From: CAVOHU01 sp963817885
GTDB lineage: Bacteria; Acidobacteriota; Vicinamibacteria; Vicinamibacterales; JAKQTR01
NCBI GenBank assembly: GCA_963817885.1
Contig: CAWFQE010000002.1
Span: forward strand, 434,001 to 498,000
DNA length: 64,000 bases
Reading direction: 5' to 3'
Shown here one piece after another: positions 1 to 10,075 of this stretch. Both the position numbers and the translations under genes were made by a program. Position 1 is the first letter of the stretch, and each line of letters starts with the position of its first letter. The notes under the pieces were generated by a model. That model was not told the origin of the DNA, did not search any database, and saw only the letters and a list, made by a program, of their open reading frames with translations.

Positions 1-401
1 AGGATCACCCGGATGTCGTCGACCATGGCGAGGAGCATCTTCCGAAAGCTCTCCGCCTGGCGCTCGGCCGCCGACGAGAACGGGATCGCGCCGATCTTGG
101 TCACGCCCTCGACCAGGTGCGCCACCTCGGGCCCGAACAGCTCCGCGATCCGTTCGGGAGTGGCGAGGGTGTCTTCGACGACATCGTGCAGCAGGCCGGC
201 GATGATGGCCGCCGGGTCCAGGCGCAGATCCGCGAGAAAGTCCGCGACTTCGAGCGGGTGCACGAGGTAGGGCTCGCCCGAGCGCCGCACCTGGCCCTTG
301 TGCGAGAGGGCCGAGAAGACGTACGCCCGCCGGAGCAACTCGATGTCCTCATCGGTTACGTAGCTCCGGACCTTGTCGATGACGTCTTCGAATCGAATCA
401 T
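1..401 (-). CDS. RelA/SpoT family (p)ppGpp synthetase/hydrolase, N-terminal part, cut by window edge
   Basis: The reverse strand reads from an ATG at 401 out of the window at base 1, giving 133 residues. The start is MIRFEDVIDKVRSYV, followed by SHKGQVRRSGEPYLVHP, LLHDVVEDT and LVEGVTKIG. These are the first motifs of the RelA/SpoT HD hydrolase domain; the HD pair in LLHDVVEDT is the metal-binding part of the (p)ppGpp hydrolase site. The family makes and breaks down the stringent-response alarmone. Synthetase, TGS and ACT domains would lie outside the window, so whether this is bifunctional cannot be judged. A TATAAC hexamer lies about 18 bases before the start, with no convincing -35. Family assignment is secure. 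Confidence 0.93.
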   Translation of the reverse strand, partial: MIRFEDVIDKVRSYVTDEDIELLRRAYVFSALSHKGQVRRSGEPYLVHPLEVADFLADLRLDPAAIIAGLLHDVVEDTLATPERIAELFGPEVAHLVEGVTKIGAIPFSSAAERQAESFRKMLLAMVDDIRVI

Positions 402-577
402 CGGCGGCGGTGTCTAACGGTTATAGGCCTCCAGCATTCGAGCCGGAAAAGTGCGGATTCGTCTCCATCTTTCGAGCGTTCGGAGGTGGAAGGCGGCGCG
501 TACTCATGATAGAGGCCGAATCTCGGCAGGGTCAAGGCGGCCGGGAGGCGGCAACGGGTTGGCAGAACGAGAGTTGC

Positions 578-607
578 TTGACTTGCCATTTTTCCGTTCA
601 CTATACT
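578..607 (+). promoter_or_regulatory. sigma70-type promoter for the TPR lipoprotein gene
   Basis: TTGACT at 578-583, an 18-base spacer and TATACT at 602-607. It predicts a transcript starting near 614 and a leader of about 137 bases before the ATG at 751. The rest of 402-577 between the divergent RelA/SpoT gene and this promoter shows nothing else I can name. Confidence 0.7.
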
Positions 608-618
608 GCCCTCTGCTT

Positions 619-634
619 GGGAAGACGTCTTCCC
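619..634. promoter_or_regulatory. 16-bp perfect palindrome just after the predicted transcription start (operator candidate)
   Basis: GGGAAGACGTCTTCCC is a perfect palindrome without a loop, placed at about +5 to +20 of the promoter at 578-607. A loopless palindrome here suits a dimeric DNA-binding protein better than an RNA hairpin. No regulator gene lies beside it. Confidence 0.4.
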
Positions 635-750
635 TTCGCGGGAGGGGCCACCACCCTGTCTGGCCGTCATTCTTCGCGATCTACTCCGATTTCCGAAATG
701 GCCGTCTCCGGCCGGTCAATTCCGCGCATCGCGCGTAAGGGGGACACAAA

Positions 751-1701
751 ATGGACAGGCGTTTCTGGCGCGGCGCATCGCTGGCGATCCTCACGGTGCT
801 GGCGGTATCGCTCGTTGCCTGCAGCCAGTTTGGCGCGTTGAAGGCCAGGAAGGCCATCAAAGAGGCGCACTCACTCTATCAGCAGCAGGAGTACAAGCGG
901 GCGGCGGCGAAGTACGAAGAGTGCATCGCGGATGATCCGACCCAGACCAAGGCGTACTTCTACCTCGGCAACAGCTACGATCAGCTCTACAAGCCGAGTC
1001 GCAAGGGTGAAGCCGAGAACGACGGCTACCTGACCAAGGCCATCGAGAACTACAAGAAGGCCGCCGACCTGGAGCCCGACCCCAAGATCAAGAAGCTCGC
1101 GCTCGACTTCCTGCTCGCCGCCTACGGGCCTGACAAGATGAACGACTCCAGCCAGTCCGAGACGCTCGTGCAGCGCATGATTCAGCTGGATCCGTCCGAC
1201 CCGGAGAACTACTTCCGGCTGGCGAAGATCAGCGAGGACGCCGGCGAGTACGAGAAGGCGGAGCAGGCGCTGCTCAAGGCGAAGGAAGTGAAGCCGAACG
1301 ATTCGGCCGTCTATCTGCAGCTCGCGGCGTTCTACAACCGGCAGGAAGAGTTCGACAAGACGATCGAAGCGCTCGAGCAGCGCTCGGCGCGCGAGCCGAA
1401 CAACCCCGAGGCGTTCTACACGACCGCCGGCTACTTCTGGGAGAAGGCCTACCGGGACTTCCGCCTGAAGGACCCGGAGAAGAAGAAATACGTCGAGCAG
1501 GGCATCGAGCAGGTCGACAAGGCCCTCCAGCTGAAGCCCGACTACATGGAGGCCATCGTCTACAAGAACCTCCTGCTCCGCCTCAAGGCGAATCTCGAGA
1601 AGGATCCGGCCGTTCAGCAGGCCCTGATCAAGGAAGCCGACAAGCTGCGCGACCAGGCGGCCGACCTGAAGAAGAAGAAGGTCTCCGGCGTCGGCGACTA
1701 G
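751..1701 (+). CDS. TPR-repeat lipoprotein
   Basis: A 316-residue protein with a lipoprotein signal: a hydrophobic stretch ending in LVAC puts the lipidated cysteine at residue 24. The rest is made of tetratricopeptide repeats (YKRAAAKYEECIADDP, AYFYLGNSYDQLY, AIENYKKAADLEPD, PENYFRLAKISEDAGEYEKAEQALLKA) and ends in a charged KKKKVSGVGD tail. TPRs are protein-protein interaction scaffolds; as a lipoprotein it should sit at a membrane facing the periplasm. GGGGGACACAAA before the ATG is a good RBS. It forms its own unit: promoter at 578-607 and terminator at 1732-1767. The partner is unknown. Confidence 0.88.
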   Translation: MDRRFWRGASLAILTVLAVSLVACSQFGALKARKAIKEAHSLYQQQEYKRAAAKYEECIADDPTQTKAYFYLGNSYDQLYKPSRKGEAENDGYLTKAIENYKKAADLEPDPKIKKLALDFLLAAYGPDKMNDSSQSETLVQRMIQLDPSDPENYFRLAKISEDAGEYEKAEQALLKAKEVKPNDSAVYLQLAAFYNRQEEFDKTIEALEQRSAREPNNPEAFYTTAGYFWEKAYRDFRLKDPEKKKYVEQGIEQVDKALQLKPDYMEAIVYKNLLLRLKANLEKDPAVQQALIKEADKLRDQAADLKKKKVSGVGD

Positions 1702-1731
1702 TCGCGCCTGAACGTTTCGAGGAACTCCAGG

Positions 1732-1767
1732 GGCCGTTTCCGCCTTTCGGGCGGGAACGGCCTTTTT
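1732..1767 (+). terminator. Rho-independent terminator after the TPR lipoprotein
   Basis: GGCCGTTTCCGCC at 1732-1744 pairs with GGCGGGAACGGCC at 1750-1762 (one G-T wobble), followed by five T at 1763-1767. Confidence 0.88.
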
Positions 1768-2133
1768 CATTTGGCCCGCCCACCCTGCATCCACGCGCAC
1801 TCGCGGCCGGCGGCCACAGGACCCGCCAGATGGAGGCCGGGACTTCCGCCTGCGTGGAACGCTTTGGCGGCTCCCGTAACCTTGGCGCAGGCGGCCGGCC
1901 CCGGCGAGTCCTGCGGCTCTCAGGGAGCCGTCCGTTGTCAGAAGGGTGTGGCGCGCGGCGGCCCGCCCCTGAAGCCCACACTCGGTCCAGGCGGGGCGCG
2001 CGGATGGCCGGGCATTCCTTTGCGGTGGTGCGGCATTCACCCCTCACGGGCCCGCCTGGCGTTCTTGGGGTGCCCTGCGTGGCGGCGGGGCTCGCCCGTC
2101 CGGCTCGCTCGATTGTCGGCCAGGCGCTCGCGG

Positions 2134-2263
2134 TTATCGGATGGAGTGGTCCGGCGATCGGATGGAGCGGCGTGGCGGGGCGGGCTGGCGATTGGGTGGA
2201 GCGGTGTGGCGATTGGGTGGAGCGGGCCAGCGATTGAATGGAACGGGCCGGCGATCGGACGGG
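2134..2263. repeat. Degenerate 21-bp tandem repeat
   Basis: Six copies of a core close to GCGATTGGGTGGAGCGG start near 2134, 2154, 2188, 2209, 2230 and 2251. The last four are exactly 21 bases apart; a 13-base insertion separates copies 2 and 3, and the first and last copies are partial. The repeat sits in a gene-free stretch (1768-2362) between two convergent units. Open frames across it have no recognisable protein character. I see nothing else in 1768-2130. Confidence 0.75.
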
Positions 2264-2272
2264 TACAAAGCG

Positions 2273-2311
2273 AACGGCTGCCTCGTCTCCCGCGGAGACG
2301 AGGCAGCCGTT
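2273..2311 (-). terminator. Strong hairpin, probable terminator of the tonB-exbBD operon
   Basis: An 18-bp perfect inverted repeat, AACGGCTGCCTCGTCTCC, has a 3-base loop (2291-2293). It lies about 50 bases past the last exbD stop. On the minus strand it is followed by CGCTTTGTA, a poor T tract, so termination is likely but less clear than for the U-rich terminators in this window. Confidence 0.65.
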
Positions 2312-2362
2312 GACGATGTGGACGGTGAGGCTTAGGCCTTAAGCCGTTGCTCCCCGTCTGCC

Positions 2363-2839
2363 CTAGTTCCCAGCCCCGGGGCGGACGCCCGCCGCGGTGC
2401 GCATGCCTTCGGTCACGATCCCGACCTTCTCGACGCCGGCACCCTTCGCCGCGTCGATGACCTCGACGATGTCGCCGTAACGGAGCCGGCCGTCACCGAC
2501 GATGAACATCGTCTTGTCCTTGCGCTGCTCGAAGATGTTCCGCAGCCGCGTTTCGAGGTCCTGAATCGTCACGTCCTGCTTGTTGACCGAGATCCGCCGA
2601 TCCGCCGTGTACTCGAGCACGATCTGGCTGCTCGTGTCGGTCGGGGTGCTCGTCTTGGTCTCCGGGGGCAGGTTGATGTCGATGCCCTTCTGCGTGAGCG
2701 GCAGTGCGGCCATGAAGATGATCAGCAGCACGAGCAGCACGTCGATGAGCGGCGTGACGTTCATGTCCGCCGACGCAGTCAACGCCTTCCCGACCACGAC
2801 ATCTTCAGCGCCGAAGTGTTTGTGCGCGTGCTTCATCAC
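2363..2839 (-). CDS. exbD: ExbD/TolR biopolymer transport protein (second copy)
   Basis: A 158-residue ExbD/TolR family protein. It has a short cytoplasmic N-terminus with ADMNVTPLIDVLLVLLIIF; the Asp in that segment is the conserved proton-path residue of the single membrane helix. A periplasmic domain of about 110 residues follows. With ExbB it forms the proton-driven motor that energises TonB. The ATG overlaps the upstream exbD stop by four bases (ATGA), so the two are translationally coupled. It is the last gene of the operon. Two exbD copies after one exbB suggest a mixed ExbD dimer; that is inference. Confidence 0.93.
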   Translation of the reverse strand: MMKHAHKHFGAEDVVVGKALTASADMNVTPLIDVLLVLLIIFMAALPLTQKGIDINLPPETKTSTPTDTSSQIVLEYTADRRISVNKQDVTIQDLETRLRNIFEQRKDKTMFIVGDGRLRYGDIVEVIDAAKGAGVEKVGIVTEGMRTAAGVRPGAGN

Positions 2840-3273
2840 TGCCCTCCCACGTCGCCGCCGCGGACCCTGCGCTCGGTGATCAGGCCGATGTTCTCGATGG
2901 CGGCCTCACGGAGCCGGTCCATCGTGGACATGATCGCCGAATACGGAGCGTCGACGTCGCCCTTGATCAGGACGACCTTCTCCTTCCGCGTCTCCATCAC
3001 CGCATTTACCTGCGTCAACAGGTCGTCCTCGCGCGTCGGAATGCCGTTGAGGAACAACCGCTTGTCGGCGGTGACCGCGACGACGGTCTGTTCCTGTGTT
3101 TCCGGCTTGTCCGCGCTGTTGGTCGCCTGCGGAAGCTTGACGTCAACGCCCTTCTGCAACATCGGGGCGATGAGCATCATGATGATCAGCAGCACCAGCA
3201 TGACGTCCACGAGCGGCGTGACGTTGATGTCAGCCTTCAGGCCGCCCTTGGCGCCACCCACATCCATTGACAT
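2836..3273 (-). CDS. exbD: ExbD/TolR biopolymer transport protein (first copy)
   Basis: A 145-residue paralogue of the next gene, with ADINVTPLVDVMLVLLIIMM carrying the conserved membrane Asp, then a periplasmic domain (LPQATNSADKPE, KVVLIKGDVDAPYS). It acts with ExbB in the cytoplasmic membrane to convert proton flow into TonB movement. It lies 52 bases after exbB and overlaps the second exbD by four bases. The two copies are clearly different in sequence, so this is not a recent duplication. Confidence 0.93.
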   Translation of the reverse strand: MSMDVGGAKGGLKADINVTPLVDVMLVLLIIMMLIAPMLQKGVDVKLPQATNSADKPETQEQTVVAVTADKRLFLNGIPTREDDLLTQVNAVMETRKEKVVLIKGDVDAPYSAIMSTMDRLREAAIENIGLITERRVRGGDVGGQ

Positions 3274-3325
3274 GTGGCCGTCTCCTCTTTCTTTTCTCCC
3301 TGGCGTCAGGCCAGAACCGCCGACA

Positions 3326-3997
3326 CTACGCCGTCTTCTTGATGAAGTAGTCCACCATCTCCGACGAGGAGTTGTCCATCTCCACGTTGAAGTATTCGAT
3401 GCGGCCCGTCAGGTAGTTGTAGAACCAGACGGCGGGGATGGCCACGACCAGCCCGAGGGCGGTCTCGACCAGCGCTTCTGCGATACCGGCCGACACGGCG
3501 CCGATGCCGCCCGACCCGGTGGCCGCGATGCCCTGGAAGGCGGTGATGATGCCGACGACCGTGCCGAGCAGGCCGACGAACGGCGCCGTCGCACCGATGG
3601 TCGCCAGGGCCGCGACGCCGCGCTTCAGGTCGGACGCCGTCAGGGCGCTGGCGCGGTGGATCGATCGGCGGACCGTGTCGACCACGTCTTCACGCTGCAG
3701 GCCGGCGTTGGATTCCTGCTGGAACTGGTATTCGTTCAGGCCCGCCAGGACGACCTTCGCCAGGTGGCTGTAGCGGTATTCCTTCTTCTGCGACAACGCA
3801 ATCGCGTCCTTCAGGCGGCCTTCCTTGAGGTGCTTGGCCACCTGCGGCGCGAACAGCTTCGACTGCTTGCGGGCATTGATGAACGTATAGATTCGCTCGA
3901 TGGCCACGCCGAACGAGATCATCGACATGATGAACAGGATCACGGCGATCCCCTTGGCCACGAAGCCCATCTGGTTCCACATCTCAATGAGGTTCAT
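3326..3997 (-). CDS. exbB: MotA/TolQ/ExbB proton channel family protein
   Basis: A 223-residue protein with three expected membrane segments: one near the N-terminus (GIAVILFIMSMISFGVAIE) and two in the C-terminal half (GVAALATIGATAPFVGLLGT and ALVETALGLVVAIPAVWFYN). The conserved TAPFVGLLGTVVGI motif and the Glu-containing EALVETALGL helix mark the ExbB/TolQ family. It should form the pentameric channel around ExbD. It lies between tonB and exbD, so ExbB is preferred over TolQ; there is no tolA, tolB or pal nearby. Confidence 0.93.
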   Translation of the reverse strand: MNLIEMWNQMGFVAKGIAVILFIMSMISFGVAIERIYTFINARKQSKLFAPQVAKHLKEGRLKDAIALSQKKEYRYSHLAKVVLAGLNEYQFQQESNAGLQREDVVDTVRRSIHRASALTASDLKRGVAALATIGATAPFVGLLGTVVGIITAFQGIAATGSGGIGAVSAGIAEALVETALGLVVAIPAVWFYNYLTGRIEYFNVEMDNSSSEMVDYFIKKTA

Positions 3998-4093
3998 GTC
4001 TCTCCATCCTCCGAGTAACCAACGTTACCACTGTCTTTCCGAGGGCGCCGGTGGCCCCCCGGTCCCAATACCACGTCCAAAGACCGACAGGAC

Positions 4094-4807
4094 CTACTGC
4101 AACGTAAAGTTGACCGTGACCGTCATGATGACGGGCACCGGCACGCCATTGAGCAACGTTGGCGTGAACTCCCACTGGCGCACAGCCTCGAGGGCCGCCT
4201 GGTCGAGCAGCGGAATCGAACGCAGGATTCTGGCATCCTTGACCTTGCCGTCAGGACCAATCGTCGCCTCGATGATGACCACGCCCTGCACACGGGCCGA
4301 CTGGGCAATACTCGGATAGACGGGTCTGACATCCTTGACCTTGGTCGGCGGCCTGATGTTGCCACCCACCCGGACCGGCGCCTGCGGTGGCGGCGGCGGT
4401 GGAGCTTCAGGCAGCCCACCCACGACGCCTCCCATCACGCCTCCCGGCACTCCGCCCTCGACTCCGCCCGCGACCCCGCCCTCAGGCGCTTCGATACCGG
4501 TCTCGGGTTTGATCTCGGACGGCGCCTGGACGGGCGCGGCCGCCGGGTTCACATCCATCACCGGCTTCGGCACGGAGGCCTGCGGCGGTGGTGGCGGTGG
4601 CGGCGGCGGTGGTGGCGGCGGCGGTGCCGCGACGAACGCCATCATCGCTGGTGGCGTCGGCAGTATGTCGGCCGCCATCAAGGGAATAATGACGACCGCG
4701 GCAACGAGCACCGTGTGGACCGCGATCGAGAGCGGAACGGTGTACCATTTCCGGCTCCCGAGCGTGATTGAGGATTTAACGACATCCCCGAACATGTCGC
4801 GTGGCAC
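4094..4807 (-). CDS. tonB: TonB family energy transducer
   Basis: A 237-residue TonB protein starting with GTG at 4807, chosen because AGGAGG lies eight bases upstream. One membrane helix (VPLSIAVHTVLVAAVVIIPL) follows the short cytoplasmic end. The periplasmic linker is striking: a run of 14 prolines near residue 61, then Gly-Gly-Val repeats and a second proline run. The C-terminal TonB domain holds KVKDVRPVYPSIAQSARVQG and AVRQWEFTPTLLNGVPV. It links the ExbBD motor to outer-membrane receptors; none is in the window. It is the first gene of tonB-exbB-exbD-exbD. Confidence 0.94.
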   Translation of the reverse strand: MPRDMFGDVVKSSITLGSRKWYTVPLSIAVHTVLVAAVVIIPLMAADILPTPPAMMAFVAAPPPPPPPPPPPPPPQASVPKPVMDVNPAAAPVQAPSEIKPETGIEAPEGGVAGGVEGGVPGGVMGGVVGGLPEAPPPPPPQAPVRVGGNIRPPTKVKDVRPVYPSIAQSARVQGVVIIEATIGPDGKVKDARILRSIPLLDQAALEAVRQWEFTPTLLNGVPVPVIMTVTVNFTLQ

Positions 4808-4857
4808 CGGTCTGTCCTCCTAACCTCTCTGACAATCCGTGGTGCATGAGGCGGCCG

Positions 4858-4887
4858 ATTATAGCCGTGCCCCAAAACAGGTGTCAA
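4858..4887 (-). promoter_or_regulatory. Consensus sigma70 promoter of the tonB operon
   Basis: On the minus strand TTGACA (4882-4887) is followed after 18 bases by TATAAT (4858-4863): both boxes match the consensus exactly. It lies about 50 bases before the tonB GTG start. No Fur-like box is evident. A small CCCCGA/TCGGGG hairpin near 4898-4911 lies between this promoter and the hppA stop at 5031. Confidence 0.88.
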
Positions 4888-5030
4888 CGAACAGGAACCC
4901 CGATTCGGGGGCTGGCGACCTGCCCGACACCCCTCTGGTCCCCCTGCAAGGATTAGACACCGGATCCCGAAAAGTGGCCGTCAGGCGGGTTCCGGGAACT
5001 TTCGCCCCGGTTCGCCTCAGGCCGCCTCGT

Positions 5031-7547
<2,517 letters not shown>

Positions 7548-7602
7548 AGGGTCATCCCGGCCTTACGGATGTCAGTCGATTGGGAAACTTTTGAATTCTA
7601 CC

Positions 7603-8235
7603 CTACCGTCCCCCGTCGCGCACGAGAATGCGTGGCTCGAGCTCTCGAATTCTCTCAGGGAAGGCCATGCCGCCCGTCAGGACGATGCGCACGCCGTCCT
7701 CGACCGTGAGGTCGGGAAACACCGCCGACGCTCTCGGAACGATGACGATGTCGCCAAGGTACAGATGATTGGTCGGAACATAGACGGCCAGCAGTTCGAC
7801 GGTTTCCTGGCCGAGGTCGAGCGTGAATTCCTTCGTCTGGAATCCGAGCAGCATGCCACGGCGCGGATCCTGGACCAGCACCACGCGCTTGAAGCCCGAG
7901 CTGCTGTCCGGGGAGAACCCGCCGACCAGCTGGCGAACCGGCGAATAGACGGTGCGGAACACCGGCACCTTGAGCAGGGCCGATTCGAGGGCCTTGAGCA
8001 GCCTCTTGCCGAGCACGTTGCTGGCGGCCACGCCGACCGCCAGGACCAGCAGCGCCGTGATGGCGATGCCGAACCCGGGAATGCGGAACCCGATCCAGCG
8101 CTGGTAGGCGGGCGCCACGAATCCGTCGACCAGCGTGAAGATCCAGGCCAGCGCCGCCAGGCTGATGACCAGCGGCACGATGACGAAGAACCCGGTCACG
8201 AAGTTCCGCCGCAGCCACTGGATCACCGTGCTCAT
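7603..8235 (-). CDS. DUF502 family membrane protein
   Basis: A 210-residue protein. Two membrane segments lie in the first 75 residues (NFVTGFFVIVPLVISLAALAW and GFGIAITALLVLAVGVAAS), then a soluble domain with VPVFRTVYSPVRQLVGGFSP and VYVPTNHLYLGDIVIVP, typical of DUF502 proteins. Function is unknown. The start at 8235 overlaps the uppP stop by four bases (ATGA), which fixes the start and implies coupling. It closes the tgt-yajC-secDF-uppP run. Confidence 0.88.
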   Translation of the reverse strand: MSTVIQWLRRNFVTGFFVIVPLVISLAALAWIFTLVDGFVAPAYQRWIGFRIPGFGIAITALLVLAVGVAASNVLGKRLLKALESALLKVPVFRTVYSPVRQLVGGFSPDSSSGFKRVVLVQDPRRGMLLGFQTKEFTLDLGQETVELLAVYVPTNHLYLGDIVIVPRASAVFPDLTVEDGVRIVLTGGMAFPERIRELEPRILVRDGGR

Positions 8236-9044
8236 CCTCGCGTCACGAACCACCAGACGGCGAACGATGCCGCCAGCGCCAGCCGGTACCACCCGAAGAG
8301 CGCCAGCGAGTGGCGGGTCAGATAGCGCAGGAAGTACCTGATCGCCGCATAGCCCACCACCGCCGACATGACCATGCCGACCGCGAACAGCTGCACCTCG
8401 GTGAGGTCCATGCCCTTGCGGGCGAGCGCCAGGCCCTCGTGGCCGGCCGCCAGCAGGATCGCCGGCACGCCGAGCAGAAACGAGAACCGGGCCGCGCTCT
8501 CGCGCGTGAGGCCCAGGAACAGGCCCAGGGTGATGGTCGCGCCGGATCGCGACACGCCTGGCACGAGCGCGGCGGCCTGCGCCACGCCAATCCCGATCGC
8601 TTCCGCTCCGCTCAGTCCCTGCGACTCGCGTGCCCGGGATCCGACGCGGTCCGCCACCAGCAGCAGGAGCCCGCCGGCGGCGAGCATCAGCGAGGCGGTC
8701 CACGGGTCCCGCAGCCGGTCTTCGAGACGGCTGAGCGGCACGCCGAGCACGAGCACCGGCACGGTGCCGAGGGCCAGCAACTGGACCATCCGCGCCGGGC
8801 CGACCGCGCCTCTGGCCGCCGCCGCCCGCACCTCCCGCAGCATGGCGAGCAGGTCGTCGCGAAAATACGCCAGGACCGCGATCAGCGTCCCGACGTGGCA
8901 GGCCACGTCGAAGGCGATGCCGAACCGGCCGGCGTCGTAGCCGAGGAACGCCCGGGCCAGGATCAGATGGGCCGAACTCGAGACAGGCAGGAACTCCGTG
9001 AGCCCCTGAACCGCCCCGAGCAGCGCTGCGTGCAGAATATCCAA
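8232..9044 (-). CDS. uppP: Undecaprenyl-diphosphatase UppP (BacA)
   Basis: A 270-residue polytopic membrane protein. It dephosphorylates undecaprenyl pyrophosphate to recycle the lipid carrier for peptidoglycan and other polymers. Both catalytic motifs are present: GLTEFLPVSSSAHL near residues 14-27 and PGVSRSGATITLGLFLG near 160. Length fits the family (265-280). It starts 18 bases after the secF stop. High copy of UppP gives bacitracin resistance in other species; nothing here shows elevated expression. Confidence 0.96.
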   Translation of the reverse strand: MDILHAALLGAVQGLTEFLPVSSSAHLILARAFLGYDAGRFGIAFDVACHVGTLIAVLAYFRDDLLAMLREVRAAAARGAVGPARMVQLLALGTVPVLVLGVPLSRLEDRLRDPWTASLMLAAGGLLLLVADRVGSRARESQGLSGAEAIGIGVAQAAALVPGVSRSGATITLGLFLGLTRESAARFSFLLGVPAILLAAGHEGLALARKGMDLTEVQLFAVGMVMSAVVGYAAIRYFLRYLTRHSLALFGWYRLALAASFAVWWFVTRG

Positions 9045-9062
9045 CGGAGGAAACGGATCGTC

Positions 9063-10055
9063 TTACGACGCTTTGATCTTCCGGTTGCCGGTCTTCTTCC
9101 GTCCGCCGGCCTCGACGCTGGCCGTTGCAGGGACCGGCACGCGGGCGGACTTGCTCTTCCAGAACGTGACGATGGCCGCCGCGATGAACACGCTCGAATA
9201 GGTGCCGGTGATGACGCCGACCAGCATCGTGAACGCGAAGCCGCGGAGCACCTCACCGCCGAACAGGTAGAGCGCGGTCACGCTGAGCAGCGTGGTGCCC
9301 GCCGTAATGATCGTCCGGTTCAGGGTCTGGTTCACCGCCCGGTTCACCACGTCGTTGAGCGTATCCCGGCGCATGCCTTTCAGGTTCTCGCGCACGCGGT
9401 CGAAAATTACGATCGTGTCGTTGGTCGAGTACCCGGTGAACGCCAGGAATGCCGCGATCACGTTGAGCGACATGTCATAGCGGAAGAACAGGATGAACGA
9501 TAACGTGATGAGGATGTCGTGGACCGTCGCCACGACGGCGCCGACCGCAAACGAGAAGCGGAACCGGAACGCGATGTAGACCAGGATTCCCGCCAGCGAC
9601 AGGATCGACGCCCACAGCCCCTTTTGCGTCAGTTCCTTGCCGACGATCGGGCCGACGATTTGCGTGCCGGCCGGGGTGATCTTGCCCAGGTTGGCGGACT
9701 GCAACGCGCCGACGACCTGGTCGGCCGTCTTGCTCAGGCCGGCGCCCTGCTCGGCACCCACCTCGCCCAGCCGGACCATGACCTGGTTCCGCGCCTCGGG
9801 ACCGTAGCGCTGGACGACGACGTTCTGGCCGCCGCCGCCGATCTTGGCCTGGTCGAGCGCCGCGCGGACCTGGTCGACCTGCGGAGTCCGGTCGAACTGG
9901 AGGATGACGATGGTGCCGCCGGAGAACTCGACCGACAAAGGCAACCCCGCCGTGAAGAACGTAATCGCGCCGGCGAGGATGATGAGCCAAGACAGGGTCA
10001 GCGCGTGCCAGCGCCACCGGAGGAAGTTGAAGCTCGGGTTCTTGAAGATTTCCAT
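9063..10055 (-). CDS. secF: Protein-export membrane protein SecF
   Basis: A 330-residue SecF. The first helix is followed by the periplasmic head (VEFSGGTIVILQFD) and then five helices with the family motifs AFLAFTGYSTNDTIVIFDRV and NRAVNQTLNRTIITAGTTLL. The C-terminal basic tail (GGRKKTGNRKIKAS) is cytoplasmic. With SecD it uses the proton gradient to pull exported proteins through SecYEG. The gene is 20 bases after secD, the usual order. Confidence 0.96.
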   Translation of the reverse strand: MEIFKNPSFNFLRWRWHALTLSWLIILAGAITFFTAGLPLSVEFSGGTIVILQFDRTPQVDQVRAALDQAKIGGGGQNVVVQRYGPEARNQVMVRLGEVGAEQGAGLSKTADQVVGALQSANLGKITPAGTQIVGPIVGKELTQKGLWASILSLAGILVYIAFRFRFSFAVGAVVATVHDILITLSFILFFRYDMSLNVIAAFLAFTGYSTNDTIVIFDRVRENLKGMRRDTLNDVVNRAVNQTLNRTIITAGTTLLSVTALYLFGGEVLRGFAFTMLVGVITGTYSSVFIAAAIVTFWKSKSARVPVPATASVEAGGRKKTGNRKIKAS

Positions 10056-10075
10056 GGTTGCCCCGGTCCAGTCCG

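Noticed and set aside
1771..2313. Overlapping frames in the gap before exbD
   Set aside because: They translate a 21-bp tandem repeat and GC-rich spacer; no RBS and no protein-like composition.
2816..4018. Plus-strand open frame opposite exbB and exbD
   Set aside because: Shadow of three recognised minus-strand genes; no RBS and no family features.
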